In this document: positions 1 through 8,286 of the stretch, piece by piece
Numbering within the stretch: the first letter of the stretch is position 1
How the letters are laid out: every line of letters starts with the position of its first letter
Assembly: GCF_024199005.1 (NCBI RefSeq)
Contig: NZ_JANATA010000003.1
Span: 86,450-150,449 of the forward strand
Length of the DNA stretch: 64,000 bases
Direction of reading: 5' to 3'
Origin: Opacimonas viscosa
GTDB taxonomy: Bacteria; Pseudomonadota; Gammaproteobacteria; Enterobacterales; Alteromonadaceae
The notes under the pieces: model-generated
Told to the model about the DNA's origin: nothing
What the model saw: only the letters and a program-made list of their open reading frames with translations
Databases searched by the model: none
Translations under genes and position numbers: made by a program

Positions 1-401
1 AACGTATCATGCATTTAGCACCCAAAGATATGCATGATAAGTTACGTTATGACCTGAGCTTAAACATCCGAGCGATTGTCGCCCAGCAATTGGTACCAAC
101 GGTTGATGGGAAAGGTCGTGTTGCGGCGATTGAAGTACTTCTGAACTCGCCGTTGATCAGCGATTTAATTCAGCGCAATGAGATGTCTGGTTTAAAAGAT
201 GCGATGGGCAAAGGTAAAGAAATGGGTATGCAGACCTTTGATATGGCTTTATTGGAACTTTATAAAGCCGGTAAGGTCTCTTTAGAACAGGCTTTACACC
301 ATGCTGACTCACCCAACGATTTGCGTTTAATGATTAAGTTAGAGCAAAATGATGGCAGTCGTTTAGGGTCATTGTCGAATGTATCGATTGATATGGACTA
401 A
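1..401 (+). CDS. pilU: Type IV pilus retraction-associated ATPase PilU (C-terminal part, 5' end outside window)
   Basis: The frame is open from the window edge, so only about the last 132 codons are present. The visible part carries the PilT/PilU-family C-terminal pattern: LSLNIRAIVAQQLVPT, then a stretch on building up the pool of pilin-motor subunits (LISDLIQRNEMSGLKDAM), then MGMQTFDMALLELY and ending in NDLRLMIKL. PilU is a cytoplasmic hexameric secretion-type ATPase that helps PilT depolymerise type IV pili for twitching and surface sensing. The tail after MIKL is longer and matches PilU better than PilT. The Walker A and B regions lie outside the window. pilT would be expected just upstream. 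Pilus genes pilA, pilC and pilD occur about 50 kb away in this window. Confidence 0.88.
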   Translation, partial: RIMHLAPKDMHDKLRYDLSLNIRAIVAQQLVPTVDGKGRVAAIEVLLNSPLISDLIQRNEMSGLKDAMGKGKEMGMQTFDMALLELYKAGKVSLEQALHHADSPNDLRLMIKLEQNDGSRLGSLSNVSIDMD

Positions 402-443
402 GCCCAAGACATTTATTTTAGCTGCATTGCTGACCAGGAACTT

Positions 444-761
444 ATGCCAAAATTATATACCGATCATCAGCTTTTCAAGGTTCACCAAGTCATGCATTGT
501 CTTGAAGATGCTGGTATTCCTTGTGTCTTGAAAAATGAATTTGCCCAAGGTGCTGTAGGCGAATTGTCCGCCATAGATAATTTGCCAGAAGTGTGGTTGA
601 TAGATGAAGAATGGCGGCCTAAAGCACAGGCGTTAATTACGCAGTTGATGGCTGCACCTCTAGAAACGGAGGATGCACATAATGATTGGATATGTCAGGT
701 ATGTACTGCTGAAAACGAAGCACAATTTGGTGTGTGTTGGCAATGTCAGAGTTCTTGTTAG
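444..761 (+). CDS. DUF2007-family protein with C-terminal zinc ribbon
   Basis: A 105-residue cytoplasmic protein. The N-terminal 70 residues have the DUF2007 (putative signal-transducing protein) form: a short ferredoxin-like fold in which an opening strand leads to [19 protein letters not shown] and then [19 protein letters not shown]. The C-terminus is a RanBP2-like zinc ribbon, W-x-C84-x2-C87-T-x-E-N...C98-x2-C101. Function is not established for the family; protein-protein binding through the ribbon is an inference. It starts 42 bases after pilU on the same strand and may be co-transcribed with it. Its stop overlaps the end of ruvX on the opposite strand by four bases, so the two transcripts converge with no room for a terminator. 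Confidence 0.75.
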   Translation: MPKLYTDHQLFKVHQVMHCLEDAGIPCVLKNEFAQGAVGELSAIDNLPEVWLIDEEWRPKAQALITQLMAAPLETEDAHNDWICQVCTAENEAQFGVCWQCQSSC

Positions 762-1174
762 TCGTTTTGGCTTGCTAACCAACCTTCAAAGATCACACAA
801 GCTGACACTGAATCTATCTTATCTTTCGTGAGCTTTTTAAATCCACCCAGTTCAAATAAGCGAGATTTGGCATCTGTTGTTGTTAAACGCTCATCCACCT
901 CAAACACTTCTTTATGACATTGAGCACTTAAGCGACGAGCAAATTTACGCGCTCTTAATGTCATCTCTTGTTCAGTACCATCCATGTTATAAGGGATCCC
1001 TACAAGTAGCTTGGCTGGCTCCCATTCTCGGCATAACTGAATAAATATTTGCCAATCCGCTTTACCGTCATTTGCTTTAATCGCCGCTAACGGTTGAGCC
1101 GTGTTAGTAATCGTTTGCCCAACGGCAACGCCGATACTTTTGGTGCCAAAATCAAATGCTAAGTAAGTACTCAT
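758..1174 (-). CDS. ruvX: Putative pre-16S rRNA nuclease / Holliday junction resolvase-like RuvX (YqgF)
   Basis: This 138-residue RNase H-fold protein has the YqgF signature. The first catalytic aspartate D8 is in [14 protein letters not shown], the pattern [17 protein letters not shown] follows mid-protein, and [10 protein letters not shown] carries the second acidic site. Length matches the family (about 138-140). In E. coli the homologue YqgF is essential and is linked to maturation of the 16S rRNA 5' end; a Holliday junction role was proposed earlier. It is the last gene of a leftward run rsmE-gshB-yqgE-ruvX, the same order as in E. coli, 27 bases after yqgE. Confidence 0.93.
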   Translation of the reverse strand: MSTYLAFDFGTKSIGVAVGQTITNTAQPLAAIKANDGKADWQIFIQLCREWEPAKLLVGIPYNMDGTEQEMTLRARKFARRLSAQCHKEVFEVDERLTTTDAKSRLFELGGFKKLTKDKIDSVSACVIFEGWLASQND

Positions 1175-1201
1175 TAATCTAGTGGTCCTTTATAATTAGA
1201 G

Positions 1202-1756
1202 TTAAGCATGACCTGATGAGGATGTTAGTTGCCAAGGCTCTATACCCAATGCTTGCACAGCAGCTTCCCAGCGACGATGTAAAGGCGTCCCAAACACCAG
1301 TTCACTTGATGCAGGGATAGTGAGCCAGGTGTTTTCCGCTAACTCTGCTTCAAGTTGTCCTTCTGTCCAACCGGCATATCCCAAAGCGACAATTTGTTGT
1401 GCGGGGCCAGCCTCATTGCCGATAACATTGAGAATATCTTTGGAAGTCGTGATCATAAAGTCATCATTTAGTTGAATACTGCCTTCCCAGCCTAGTTGGG
1501 GTTTATGTAGAATAAAACCACGGTCTGGGTTAACAGGACCACCTTTGATTAAAATCTGTTTAGCTCTCTCGGGAATCACCTCAGCATCTGGCACCGCTTG
1601 ATTGAGCATTTCTCCAAGCGTCATCTCAATCGGTGCATTAATCACAAGCCCCATTGCACCTTCTGCATTATGTTCACATAAATATATGACAGAGCGTTTA
1701 AAATTAGGATCTTGTAAATCAGGCATCGCTACCAATAAATGATTCTCAAAATACAT
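1202..1756 (-). CDS. yqgE: YqgE/AlgH family protein
   Basis: A 184-residue protein of the UPF0301 (YqgE/AlgH) family. The diagnostic N-terminus reads FENHLLVAMPDLQDPNFKRS followed by VIYLCEHNAEGAMGLVIN. A glycine-rich middle (LIKGGPVNPDRGFILH) and the segment ALGYAGWTEGQLEAEL also match. Structures of the family show a compact fold without obvious active site. AlgH affects alginate regulation in Pseudomonas, but the molecular role is unknown. It sits six bases downstream of gshB and 27 bases upstream of ruvX in a conserved operon, so it is probably co-transcribed with both. Confidence 0.92.
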   Translation of the reverse strand: MYFENHLLVAMPDLQDPNFKRSVIYLCEHNAEGAMGLVINAPIEMTLGEMLNQAVPDAEVIPERAKQILIKGGPVNPDRGFILHKPQLGWEGSIQLNDDFMITTSKDILNVIGNEAGPAQQIVALGYAGWTEGQLEAELAENTWLTIPASSELVFGTPLHRRWEAAVQALGIEPWQLTSSSGHA

Positions 1757-1762
1757 AGTGTC

Positions 1763-2725
1763 TTAGGCTACCTTTGCTTCAATTGCGGCAAATAACTTGG
1801 CGCAGATATTAATTTCATACGCGGCTTCAATCTCTCTGACGCAGGTTGGCGACGTAATATTTATTTCCGTGACACGGTCGCCGATAACGTCCAGTCCGAC
1901 AAACAAAATACCATGCTCGATAAGAGTAGGAGCAATACTTTGAGCTAATAAACGATCGGATTCAGTAATCGGTTGTGGACGGCCAACACCACCAGCGGCT
2001 AAATTCCCTCGAGTTTCGGTACCTTGGGGTAAACGCGCTAGACAATACGGCATGACTTCACCATTGACGATTAAAATCCGTTTATCCCCATCTTTGATCG
2101 CTGGAAGGTAAGCTTGGAACATGGCTAAGCGAGCCCCGTTATTGGTCAAAACTTCGCTAACTACCCCTAAATTGTTGGCATCTTCTTTGACACGAAAAAT
2201 GGATGTCCCACCCATGCCATCGAGAGGTTTACAAATAATATCCCGATGTTGCGCATGGAATGCTTTTATTTGATGACTGTTTCTAGTCACCAACGTCGGT
2301 GGGATTAAATCTGGGAAGTATGAGGTAAATAATTTTTCGTTAAAATCACGCAGAGCTTGTGCTTTGTTAACCACCAAGAGCCCTTGCTTCTCTGCTAATT
2401 CAAAAATATGTGTCGCGTATATAAATTGATCATCTACCGGAGGGTCTTTGCGCATCAACAACACATCAAAGTCGGCCAGGTGATAATCGCTAGCTTCACC
2501 CAAGGTAAAGAAATCTTGAGCTTGATCTCGAACAGTGAGCGGGGCACTACTTACTCTGGGTTCACCATTATTGATATACAAGTCCTGCATTTCAGCATAG
2601 TAAACATCGTGGCCTCTGCGCTGCGCTTCTAAACACATGGCTATAGAAGTGTCCTTGTGCGGTTTACTTGTTGCGATGGGGTCCATGACTACGATAATTT
2701 TAAGTGGATTAGAGCGGATAGTCAT
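1763..2725 (-). CDS. gshB: Glutathione synthetase
   Basis: A 320-residue ATP-grasp ligase that joins gamma-glutamylcysteine and glycine to make glutathione in the cytoplasm. The N-terminal domain has IIVVMDPIATSKPHKDTS and the RKDPPVDDQFIYATHIFE segment typical of bacterial GshB. The ATP-grasp part has KPLDGMGGTSIFRVK and the metal-binding end TEINITSPTCVREIE. Length is close to E. coli GshB (316). The start ATG overlaps the stop of rsmE by one base (TAATG), which indicates translational coupling. gshA is not in the window. Confidence 0.96.
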   Translation of the reverse strand: MTIRSNPLKIIVVMDPIATSKPHKDTSIAMCLEAQRRGHDVYYAEMQDLYINNGEPRVSSAPLTVRDQAQDFFTLGEASDYHLADFDVLLMRKDPPVDDQFIYATHIFELAEKQGLLVVNKAQALRDFNEKLFTSYFPDLIPPTLVTRNSHQIKAFHAQHRDIICKPLDGMGGTSIFRVKEDANNLGVVSEVLTNNGARLAMFQAYLPAIKDGDKRILIVNGEVMPYCLARLPQGTETRGNLAAGGVGRPQPITESDRLLAQSIAPTLIEHGILFVGLDVIGDRVTEINITSPTCVREIEAAYEINICAKLFAAIEAKVA

Positions 2726-3459
2726 TATAGTAAATCTCCATATTGTGCTTGTAATACAGCAATACTCGCTAAGGCTGCAGTTTCGGTGCGTAGGACGCGA
2801 GGACCAAATGTGACGGTTTGAAAGCCTAATTGTTCGGCGTTGTAAGTTTCGGTATCAGCAAGTCCACCTTCAGGACCGATTAATAAGCGCACACCATGTT
2901 GTTGGGTGATCGGCAGTTGCCCCATAGTTTGTTCAGCATGAGGATCCAAGGTTACACGAACTGCTTGCGTTGTCTGCCCTAACCATTTATTCAATTCGAT
3001 AGGTGGGTGTAAAATGGGGAGTGTATTTCTGCCTGACTGCTCGCAAGCGGCAATAATGATTTTTAACCACTGTTGATGTTTTTTCTCCCAGCGTTCCGCC
3101 GTGATTTTCACGTTACAACGTTCGGTAATGAGTGGGGTGATTTCAGTCACTCCAAGCTCTGTCGCTTTTTGTAGAGCGACATCCATACGGTCGCCTTTGG
3201 CGATCCCTTGACCAAGATGAATAGGTAGAGGAGATTCGACACTTAAGCCGATTTTACTATCGACAAAAACGGTTGCGGCCCTTTTGTTGACTAAACTCAA
3301 TATACCTGAATAATCGTTCCCATCGCCATTAAATAGAACCACTGGGTTATCGATTTTCATCCTTAAAACATTATGAATGTAATGCGCCGTTTCAAGAGGT
3401 AAAACACAATCTTCATCCACTGCTATAGGCGTATCTACATAAATTCTAGGTACTCGCAT
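2725..3459 (-). CDS. rsmE: 16S rRNA (uracil-1498-N3)-methyltransferase RsmE
   Basis: A 244-residue SPOUT-class methyltransferase that methylates N3 of U1498 in 16S rRNA. It begins MRVPRIYVDTPI, has a PUA-like N-terminal domain, then GDRMDVALQKATELGVTEI. The C-terminal trefoil-knot SAM site shows LLIGPEGGLADTE and GPRVLRTETAALA. It is the first gene of the leftward operon rsmE-gshB-yqgE-ruvX and overlaps gshB by one base. The upstream 81 bases to the small ORF at 3541-3702 hold no convincing promoter. Confidence 0.95.
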   Translation of the reverse strand: MRVPRIYVDTPIAVDEDCVLPLETAHYIHNVLRMKIDNPVVLFNGDGNDYSGILSLVNKRAATVFVDSKIGLSVESPLPIHLGQGIAKGDRMDVALQKATELGVTEITPLITERCNVKITAERWEKKHQQWLKIIIAACEQSGRNTLPILHPPIELNKWLGQTTQAVRVTLDPHAEQTMGQLPITQQHGVRLLIGPEGGLADTETYNAEQLGFQTVTFGPRVLRTETAALASIAVLQAQYGDLL

Positions 3460-3540
3460 TGCCTACCCTATTGCTTACGCTATAAAAGCTGTGATGATAG
3501 CAAAATGTCAAAGTACTAGCAGGGCTTAATTGATAAAAAA

Positions 3541-3702
3541 TTAGTTTTTTTCGTGAAACCCCTTTGGTAGTAGGTTTTTTAAATTGACTTTTTGTGGAGT
3601 ATCGGAGAATGTATGTTTGGTTCGCTTGGCTGTAGCATCACTGGTCAGAGAAAAAATCAATAAAGCAAAAACGGCAAAGCCAAGTGCTAATAGATAGAAC
3701 AT
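3541..3702 (-). CDS. Small single-span membrane protein (53 aa, hypothetical)
   Basis: A short ORF of 53 codons starts at ATG 3702 behind a good ribosome site (AAGGA, 7 bases upstream) and ends at 3541. The protein opens with a hydrophobic helix, MFYLLALGFAVFALLIFSLT, followed by a charged tail rich in Lys and Thr. No family is recognised. It could be a single-pass inner membrane peptide with its tail in the cytoplasm or periplasm. It lies 81 bases upstream of rsmE on the same strand and could lead that operon. The clear ribosome site and the membrane helix argue for a real gene; the length leaves doubt. Confidence 0.5.
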   Translation of the reverse strand: MFYLLALGFAVFALLIFSLTSDATAKRTKHTFSDTPQKVNLKNLLPKGFHEKN

Positions 3703-4007
3703 ATAAAGTTCCTTTTCATTCTGTTATTTTGGTTTGAGTTGAGTTGATTGCATCCCTATGCAATATCTAAAGGCTAGTCTACTTCTCTTAAAATGCAAAA
3801 AATCAGTATGTTTTTCTTAGAAAAAAGCAGAATCTGAATGAGCTAGCAAGTGAAAAGATATAGAGTTGCAAATTTGACATTTGCAACTTTGACATTAACA
3901 GCTAGGCTAACATGTACAGCTAGGTTAATAATGATACAAACCGTACATCAACCAGACGAATGATAAATCATTGAGTCATACACTCTAAACTTGTAAAGGG
4001 AATTGCC
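3703..4007. other. Intergenic region upstream of mscS with two tandem imperfect repeat pairs
   Basis: This 305-base gap between the small ORF and mscS has no gene I can support. It contains two side-by-side repeats. TTGCAAATTTGACAT at 3866-3880 is followed directly by the near copy TTGCAACTTTGACAT at 3881-3895 (14 of 15 identical). ACAGCTAGGCTAA at 3898-3910 is repeated as ACAGCTAGGTTAA at 3916-3928 (12 of 13). They sit 80-140 bases before the mscS start, where a promoter and operator would lie. No known regulator motif was matched. Confidence 0.6.
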
Positions 4008-4922
4008 ATGCTCCACACACTACTTTCTTTTTTTACTCAAGATTCTGCTCCTGCTTCGCCGGCCAATGAGTCACCGATTACGAGTGACCCACTGTCAGCA
4101 ACAGCAGATGTTGTCAGTAACTTTGACTTAAATGCCTTTATTGAAACTTATGCGATCCCTTGGGGTATGAATATAGGTTTTGCGATTCTGATTTATCTTG
4201 TTGGTAAGATAGTGGTCAAAGTATTAGTTAGTGTCTTTGTCAAAGTCATGAGTAAATCGAAATATGACGACATGTTAGTTGATTTCTTAAAATCTATAGT
4301 ACATGCCGTTTTAATGTTGTTCGTTATCATCGCTTCTTTGAATCAACTCGGTGTCAATACTACTTCATTAGTTGCTATTTTAGGTGCTGCAGGTCTAGCA
4401 ATTGGTTTATCACTACAAGACTCCTTGAAAAACTTCGCCGCAGGTGTGATGTTATTGGTATTCCGTCCATTTAAAGCCGGAAATTTTGTTGATGCTGGTG
4501 GCGTATCGGGTACAGTAGTAAGTGTTGGTGTTTTCTCAACCACGATGAATACGCCAGATAACAAAGAGATTATTGTGCCAAACGGGAATATCTACGGTGG
4601 TAATATTGTTAATTACTCTGCAAAACCAACGCGACGTGTCGATATGGTATTCGGGATTGGCTATGACGATGATTTGTTGAAAGCTAAGCAAATACTTGAA
4701 GCCATGTTACAAGCTGATGAGCGTGTTCTAAAAGATCCAGCCTACACTGTTGCAGTAGGGGAACTTGGTGATAGTTCAGTAAATATTTTAGTGCGTCCTT
4801 GGGTGAATTCTGCCGATTATTGGGCGGTGAAATTTGAATTTACCGAAGCTGTCAAATTGCGTTTTGACCAGGAAGGTATTTCTATCCCTTATCCGCAAAT
4901 GGATGTCCATCTCCATAAATAA
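4008..4922 (+). CDS. mscS: Small-conductance mechanosensitive channel, MscS family
   Basis: A 304-residue inner membrane channel that releases solutes on hypo-osmotic shock. There is a polar N-terminal extension of about 50 residues, then TM1 (about 53-75, MNIGFAILIYLVGKIVVKVL), TM2 (about 90-115) and the pore helix TM3 with the Gly/Ala-rich VAILGAAGLAIGLSLQDSLK. The MscS beta-domain follows (VFRPFKAGNFVDAGGVSGTV, then TPDNKEIIVPNGNIYGGNI), and the cytoplasmic alpha/beta domain ends in QEGISIPYPQMDVHL. All are family hallmarks. The start has a good ribosome site (AAAGGGAA). The gene stands alone, flanked by repeats on both sides. Confidence 0.94.
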   Translation: MLHTLLSFFTQDSAPASPANESPITSDPLSATADVVSNFDLNAFIETYAIPWGMNIGFAILIYLVGKIVVKVLVSVFVKVMSKSKYDDMLVDFLKSIVHAVLMLFVIIASLNQLGVNTTSLVAILGAAGLAIGLSLQDSLKNFAAGVMLLVFRPFKAGNFVDAGGVSGTVVSVGVFSTTMNTPDNKEIIVPNGNIYGGNIVNYSAKPTRRVDMVFGIGYDDDLLKAKQILEAMLQADERVLKDPAYTVAVGELGDSSVNILVRPWVNSADYWAVKFEFTEAVKLRFDQEGISIPYPQMDVHLHK

Positions 4923-4930
4923 AAAGGTGT

Positions 4931-5009
4931 GACGAAACAAAATGCCATTATTTTTACTAATACCAGAATGTTGGATACGGTAAAAATGAATGGCATTTCG
5001 TTTGTCGTT
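4931..5009. repeat. Long imperfect inverted repeat after mscS
   Basis: The arm at 4931-4957 and the arm at 4980-5009 are reverse complements over about 28 positions with only a few mismatches or single-base bulges. The core AAATGCCATT pairs perfectly with AATGGCATTT, and the repeat continues through ATTTTTAC/GTAAAAAT. The loop is about 22 bases. The stem begins about nine bases after the mscS stop. It may end mscS transcription or stabilise its 3' end, although no clear run of T follows the stem. Confidence 0.6.
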
Positions 5010-5073
5010 AGCCACTAGTTACTAGCCATTATTTACTATCCACTATGACTAACAATGTCTCTCTTATATTGGC

Positions 5074-5868
5074 TTACATCCGACAATTAGGTGCTTTGTT
5101 AGGAACGGGGTGCTTTTTAACGGCACTTTTTATCGCATTTTTGAGGTCTTTGATACGTGTATCTGCAGACGGATGTGTAGATAAAATCTCCGGTGGTTTC
5201 GTTTTTCCTGCCGATGCTTGGTCCATGTTTTGCCATAATTCAACGGCTGCATAAGGGCTGTATCCGGCCTGTACCAAGAGCTCAAGACCCGCTATATCAG
5301 CTTCGCTTTCATGTAATCGTGAATAAGGCATAAGCACGCCATACTGCGATAGGAGCCCTATACCATTCATAGCAAGATTTTGAGTACCCGCATCCACGTT
5401 GTTCAAATCCATCAATACCTTACCAATGATACTGGCGCCTTTGGCTAACATTTTTTGAGATGCACGTTCATTCGCATGTTCTTTGATAACATGTGCGATC
5501 TCATGACCAATAATGGCAGCTAATTGATCTGGCGTTTCTGTCACAGCTAAAATACCGGTAAAAATCCCGATTTTGCCCCCAGGCATTGCAAAAGCGTTGA
5601 TTTGTTCTGAATCAAATACAACGACTTCCCATTCACCGGTAAACGTTTCAGCACTGACTAAGGGCGTTAGTGCATCAGCGACACATTGCACGTACTGGGT
5701 TGGTCTAGGACCGGCAATCGGGATTTCTTGTTTCATTTTGCTAAAGGCTTCAGCGCTTTGTCCCGCTAGTGTTGCATTATCTAAAAACTTAAATTGGGTT
5801 CGACTATCTGAAGTGCTGGAGCACCCGAGTAAGAGAATACTAAAAAGAAAAATGATCGAGTTTCGCAT
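5074..5868 (-). CDS. M48 family metalloprotease, lipoprotein
   Basis: A 264-residue peptidase of the M48 (Ste24/LoiP-like) family. The signal peptide ends in the lipobox LLLGC with Cys16, so the mature protein should be membrane-anchored in the periplasm. Zinc ligands are in H122-E-I-A-H126 (GHEIAHVIKEHAN), and the third ligand is in HESEADIAGLELL further on. The segment INAFAMPGGKIGIFTGIL before the site is typical. E. coli relatives (LoiP, YcaL, BepA) act in outer membrane protein quality control; this is shorter than BepA and lacks its TPR domain. The substrate is unknown. The gene is convergent with mscS. Confidence 0.9.
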   Translation of the reverse strand: MRNSIIFLFSILLLGCSSTSDSRTQFKFLDNATLAGQSAEAFSKMKQEIPIAGPRPTQYVQCVADALTPLVSAETFTGEWEVVVFDSEQINAFAMPGGKIGIFTGILAVTETPDQLAAIIGHEIAHVIKEHANERASQKMLAKGASIIGKVLMDLNNVDAGTQNLAMNGIGLLSQYGVLMPYSRLHESEADIAGLELLVQAGYSPYAAVELWQNMDQASAGKTKPPEILSTHPSADTRIKDLKNAIKSAVKKHPVPNKAPNCRM

Positions 5869-6048
5869 AAAACCTCCTGTTAATGATTAGTTAGGTTATC
5901 GAATGAAATGGATAGAATTCAAGTGAAATTATTCAGTACTTTATCTTAATTGATTAAGTTAATGGTTTATTTCTAGGGAAACTTAAGGCATATTAACTTT
6001 TGGTTAACATATAGAATTACTCGTACAGCTCTATAATAAGGATACGCT

Positions 6049-8184
6049 ATGCGTCAACGTTTATCATTTATCCCGTCATTGCTAACACTTTCAGTGATGA
6101 TTGGCAGTGTTGTGGTTCTGGCAACTGCCCAAGCAGTAGAACACACAGCAGAGCATGCCGCAGATAAGTCCACTGAGATCTCAGTGAGTTCACCCGACCA
6201 AGACATTGTGTTGCACTTTACTGATGCTTCAGAACTTGCGCAGTACAAAGTAGATTATCGTGGTAAAGCATTGGTGAAGCCAAGTAAATTAGGTTTTACC
6301 TTCGCCCAAGCCAAGCCCCTATATCGGGATTTTACCGTCAGTGAAGTGGCGCGTTCCAGTCATAACCAGACCTGGGAACAGCCTTGGGGTGAACAACGTT
6401 TGATCGACAATCACTATAACAGTGTAACCGTCAAATTCACCCATTTACGCGACAAAGCACGAGAGTTTAGTGTAGAAGCTCGCGTATTTGATGATGGCGT
6501 CGCATTTCGTTATCACGTCCCTGCAGATGGACCACGAGCGATCACCAGAGAACTAACAGAGTTCTTTTTTCGAGATTCACACTTAGCTACAGCTTACTGG
6601 ATCCCTGGTCAGGGTCGAGAGCGTTATGAATATTTATATCGCAAGACACCGATGCAAGACATGCTGCTATCACATACACCGATGACGTTTAATTATACAG
6701 ACGGTCTACATGTTTCAGTACATGAAGCTGCTTTGGTGGATTATGCAGGCATGAGCCTGGAGAAAAAACAAATGGGGCGCTTTGAGGCCAAGTTAGCACC
6801 ACGTGCTGATGGCGTTTTAGTACGCAAAGAAGGCAGTTTTACCACGCCCTGGCGGACTATTACGATCGCAGATAAAGCGGTTGATTTGATCGAGTCATAC
6901 ATGGCGTTAAACTTAAATGAGCCGAATAAATTAGGAGATGTTTCATGGGTAGAGCCTGGCAAATACCTAGGTATTTGGTGGGGGATGCACATTGCTAAAT
7001 ATACTTGGGGCTCTGGTGCAAAACACGGAGCCACAACAGAACGCACGATGGAGTATATGGATTTCGCTGCCGAGCATGGTTTTGATGGCGTCTTAGTTGA
7101 AGGTTGGAATACTGGCTGGGATGGCGATTGGATTGCTAATTCAGAATTGTTCTCTTTTACTGAGTCATACCCAGATTTTGATATTGAAAAGGTCTCCGAA
7201 TACGGCCAGAAAATAGGGGTACGGTTGATTGGTCACCATGAAACATCAGGGGGAATTACGAATTATGAAGCCCAGATGGAAGATGCGTTTAAGCTTTATG
7301 AAGACCTCGGTGTTGCACAAATCAAAACCGGTTATGTAGCCCATGGACAAAACTTAAAACGACGTGATGCTCAGGGTATTATGCGTTATGAATTCACAGA
7401 TAGTCAGGATGTGGTGAATCACTTTATCCACAATGTGGCTACTGCGGCGCAATATCGTTTGTCGATTAACACGCATGAAGCAGTAAAAGATACCGGTTTG
7501 CGTCGTACTTATCCAAATTGGATCAGCCGCGAAAGTGCCCGAGGACAAGAGTATAATTCAGGTTGGGCGGCAGTGAACCCCCCGTCACATATTCCCACGT
7601 TAACATTCACTCGGATGTTATCAGGACCGATGGATTTTACTCCGGGGATCTTTGACCTGGACTATCCTCCGGTCAAGGCTGAGCCAGATCCTGAAGCAGG
7701 TTTTGGCCCCTATATGCGTCCTCTGACAACGCTGGCAAAACAGTTAGCACAATACGTTGTGATTTATAGTCCGATTCAAATGGCAGCCGATTTGCCACAG
7801 AATTATCTGCGTCACCCTGAAGCATTCCAATTTATTAAAGATGTTCCTACAGACTGGGAAAAAACAGTCGCCCTAGCGGGTGAAATCGGTGAGTATGTCA
7901 TGATTGCTAGACAAGAACGCAAACATCGCCAGTATAGTGGTAATGATTGGTACTTAGGTGTGATTACCGGAGATACAGATAGGCGCCTTAAGATTGCTTT
8001 GGATTTTCTAAAGCCAGGTCAAAAGTATCTTGCACACATTTACCAAGATGCTAAGGATACAGATTACAAAACGAATCCCTATGCGATAGATATCCAGAAA
8101 ACACCGGTACAATCTACCGATGAATTGGTAGTGACTGCCAAAGTTGCTGGTGGTGTAGCTATTCGTTTTGAGGCGGTACAATAG
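6049..8184 (+). CDS. Glycoside hydrolase family 97 (alpha-glucosidase/alpha-galactosidase-type), exported
   Basis: A 711-residue enzyme with a cleavable signal peptide (about the first 30 residues, ending near ATAQAVE). Three GH97 parts can be followed: an N-terminal beta-sandwich (about 40-290, with WGEQRLIDNHYNSVTVKF), a TIM barrel (about 290-580) containing GFDGVLVEGWNTGWDGDW, GHHETSGG and the NTHEAVKDTGLRRTYPNW block, and a C-terminal beta domain. Acidic residues near E-A-V-K-D-T and SRESARGQEYN match the catalytic and calcium-binding region of SusB-like inverting enzymes. It probably releases glucose or galactose from oligosaccharides in the periplasm. It stands alone, without a TonB receptor or regulator beside it, and shares a bidirectional terminator with metK. 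Whether it is alpha-glucosidase or alpha-galactosidase cannot be settled here. Confidence 0.92.
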   Translation: MRQRLSFIPSLLTLSVMIGSVVVLATAQAVEHTAEHAADKSTEISVSSPDQDIVLHFTDASELAQYKVDYRGKALVKPSKLGFTFAQAKPLYRDFTVSEVARSSHNQTWEQPWGEQRLIDNHYNSVTVKFTHLRDKAREFSVEARVFDDGVAFRYHVPADGPRAITRELTEFFFRDSHLATAYWIPGQGRERYEYLYRKTPMQDMLLSHTPMTFNYTDGLHVSVHEAALVDYAGMSLEKKQMGRFEAKLAPRADGVLVRKEGSFTTPWRTITIADKAVDLIESYMALNLNEPNKLGDVSWVEPGKYLGIWWGMHIAKYTWGSGAKHGATTERTMEYMDFAAEHGFDGVLVEGWNTGWDGDWIANSELFSFTESYPDFDIEKVSEYGQKIGVRLIGHHETSGGITNYEAQMEDAFKLYEDLGVAQIKTGYVAHGQNLKRRDAQGIMRYEFTDSQDVVNHFIHNVATAAQYRLSINTHEAVKDTGLRRTYPNWISRESARGQEYNSGWAAVNPPSHIPTLTFTRMLSGPMDFTPGIFDLDYPPVKAEPDPEAGFGPYMRPLTTLAKQLAQYVVIYSPIQMAADLPQNYLRHPEAFQFIKDVPTDWEKTVALAGEIGEYVMIARQERKHRQYSGNDWYLGVITGDTDRRLKIALDFLKPGQKYLAHIYQDAKDTDYKTNPYAIDIQKTPVQSTDELVVTAKVAGGVAIRFEAVQ

Positions 8185-8221
8185 TATCTATGCAAAGACA
8201 GTTATGTCTTAACTCAAAAAC

Positions 8222-8246
8222 AAAAGGGAGCCTAAGCTCCCTTTTT
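8222..8246. terminator. Bidirectional intrinsic terminator between GH97 gene and metK
   Basis: A ten-base stem (AAAAGGGAGC pairing with GCTCCCTTTT) with a four-base loop CTAA and a T-run on the plus side and an A-run on the other. It lies 37 bases after the GH97 stop and 41 bases after the metK stop, so it can serve both converging genes. Confidence 0.9.
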
Positions 8247-8286
8247 CTTAATCACTAACATCACATCTTTAGCAACTAATAAACCC

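Noticed and set aside
5007..5053. Short ACTAG/ACTAT repeats between mscS and the M48 gene
   Set aside because: Irregular, with copies differing in length and spacing; probably AT-rich low complexity.
5045..5254. Plus-strand ORF of 69 codons over the end of the M48 protease gene
   Set aside because: It is antisense to a clear family member, has no family match and no good ribosome site.
6032..6037. TATAAT eleven bases before the GH97 start as a promoter
   Set aside because: It would leave almost no leader and overlaps the ribosome site AAGGA, and no -35 is at the right distance.
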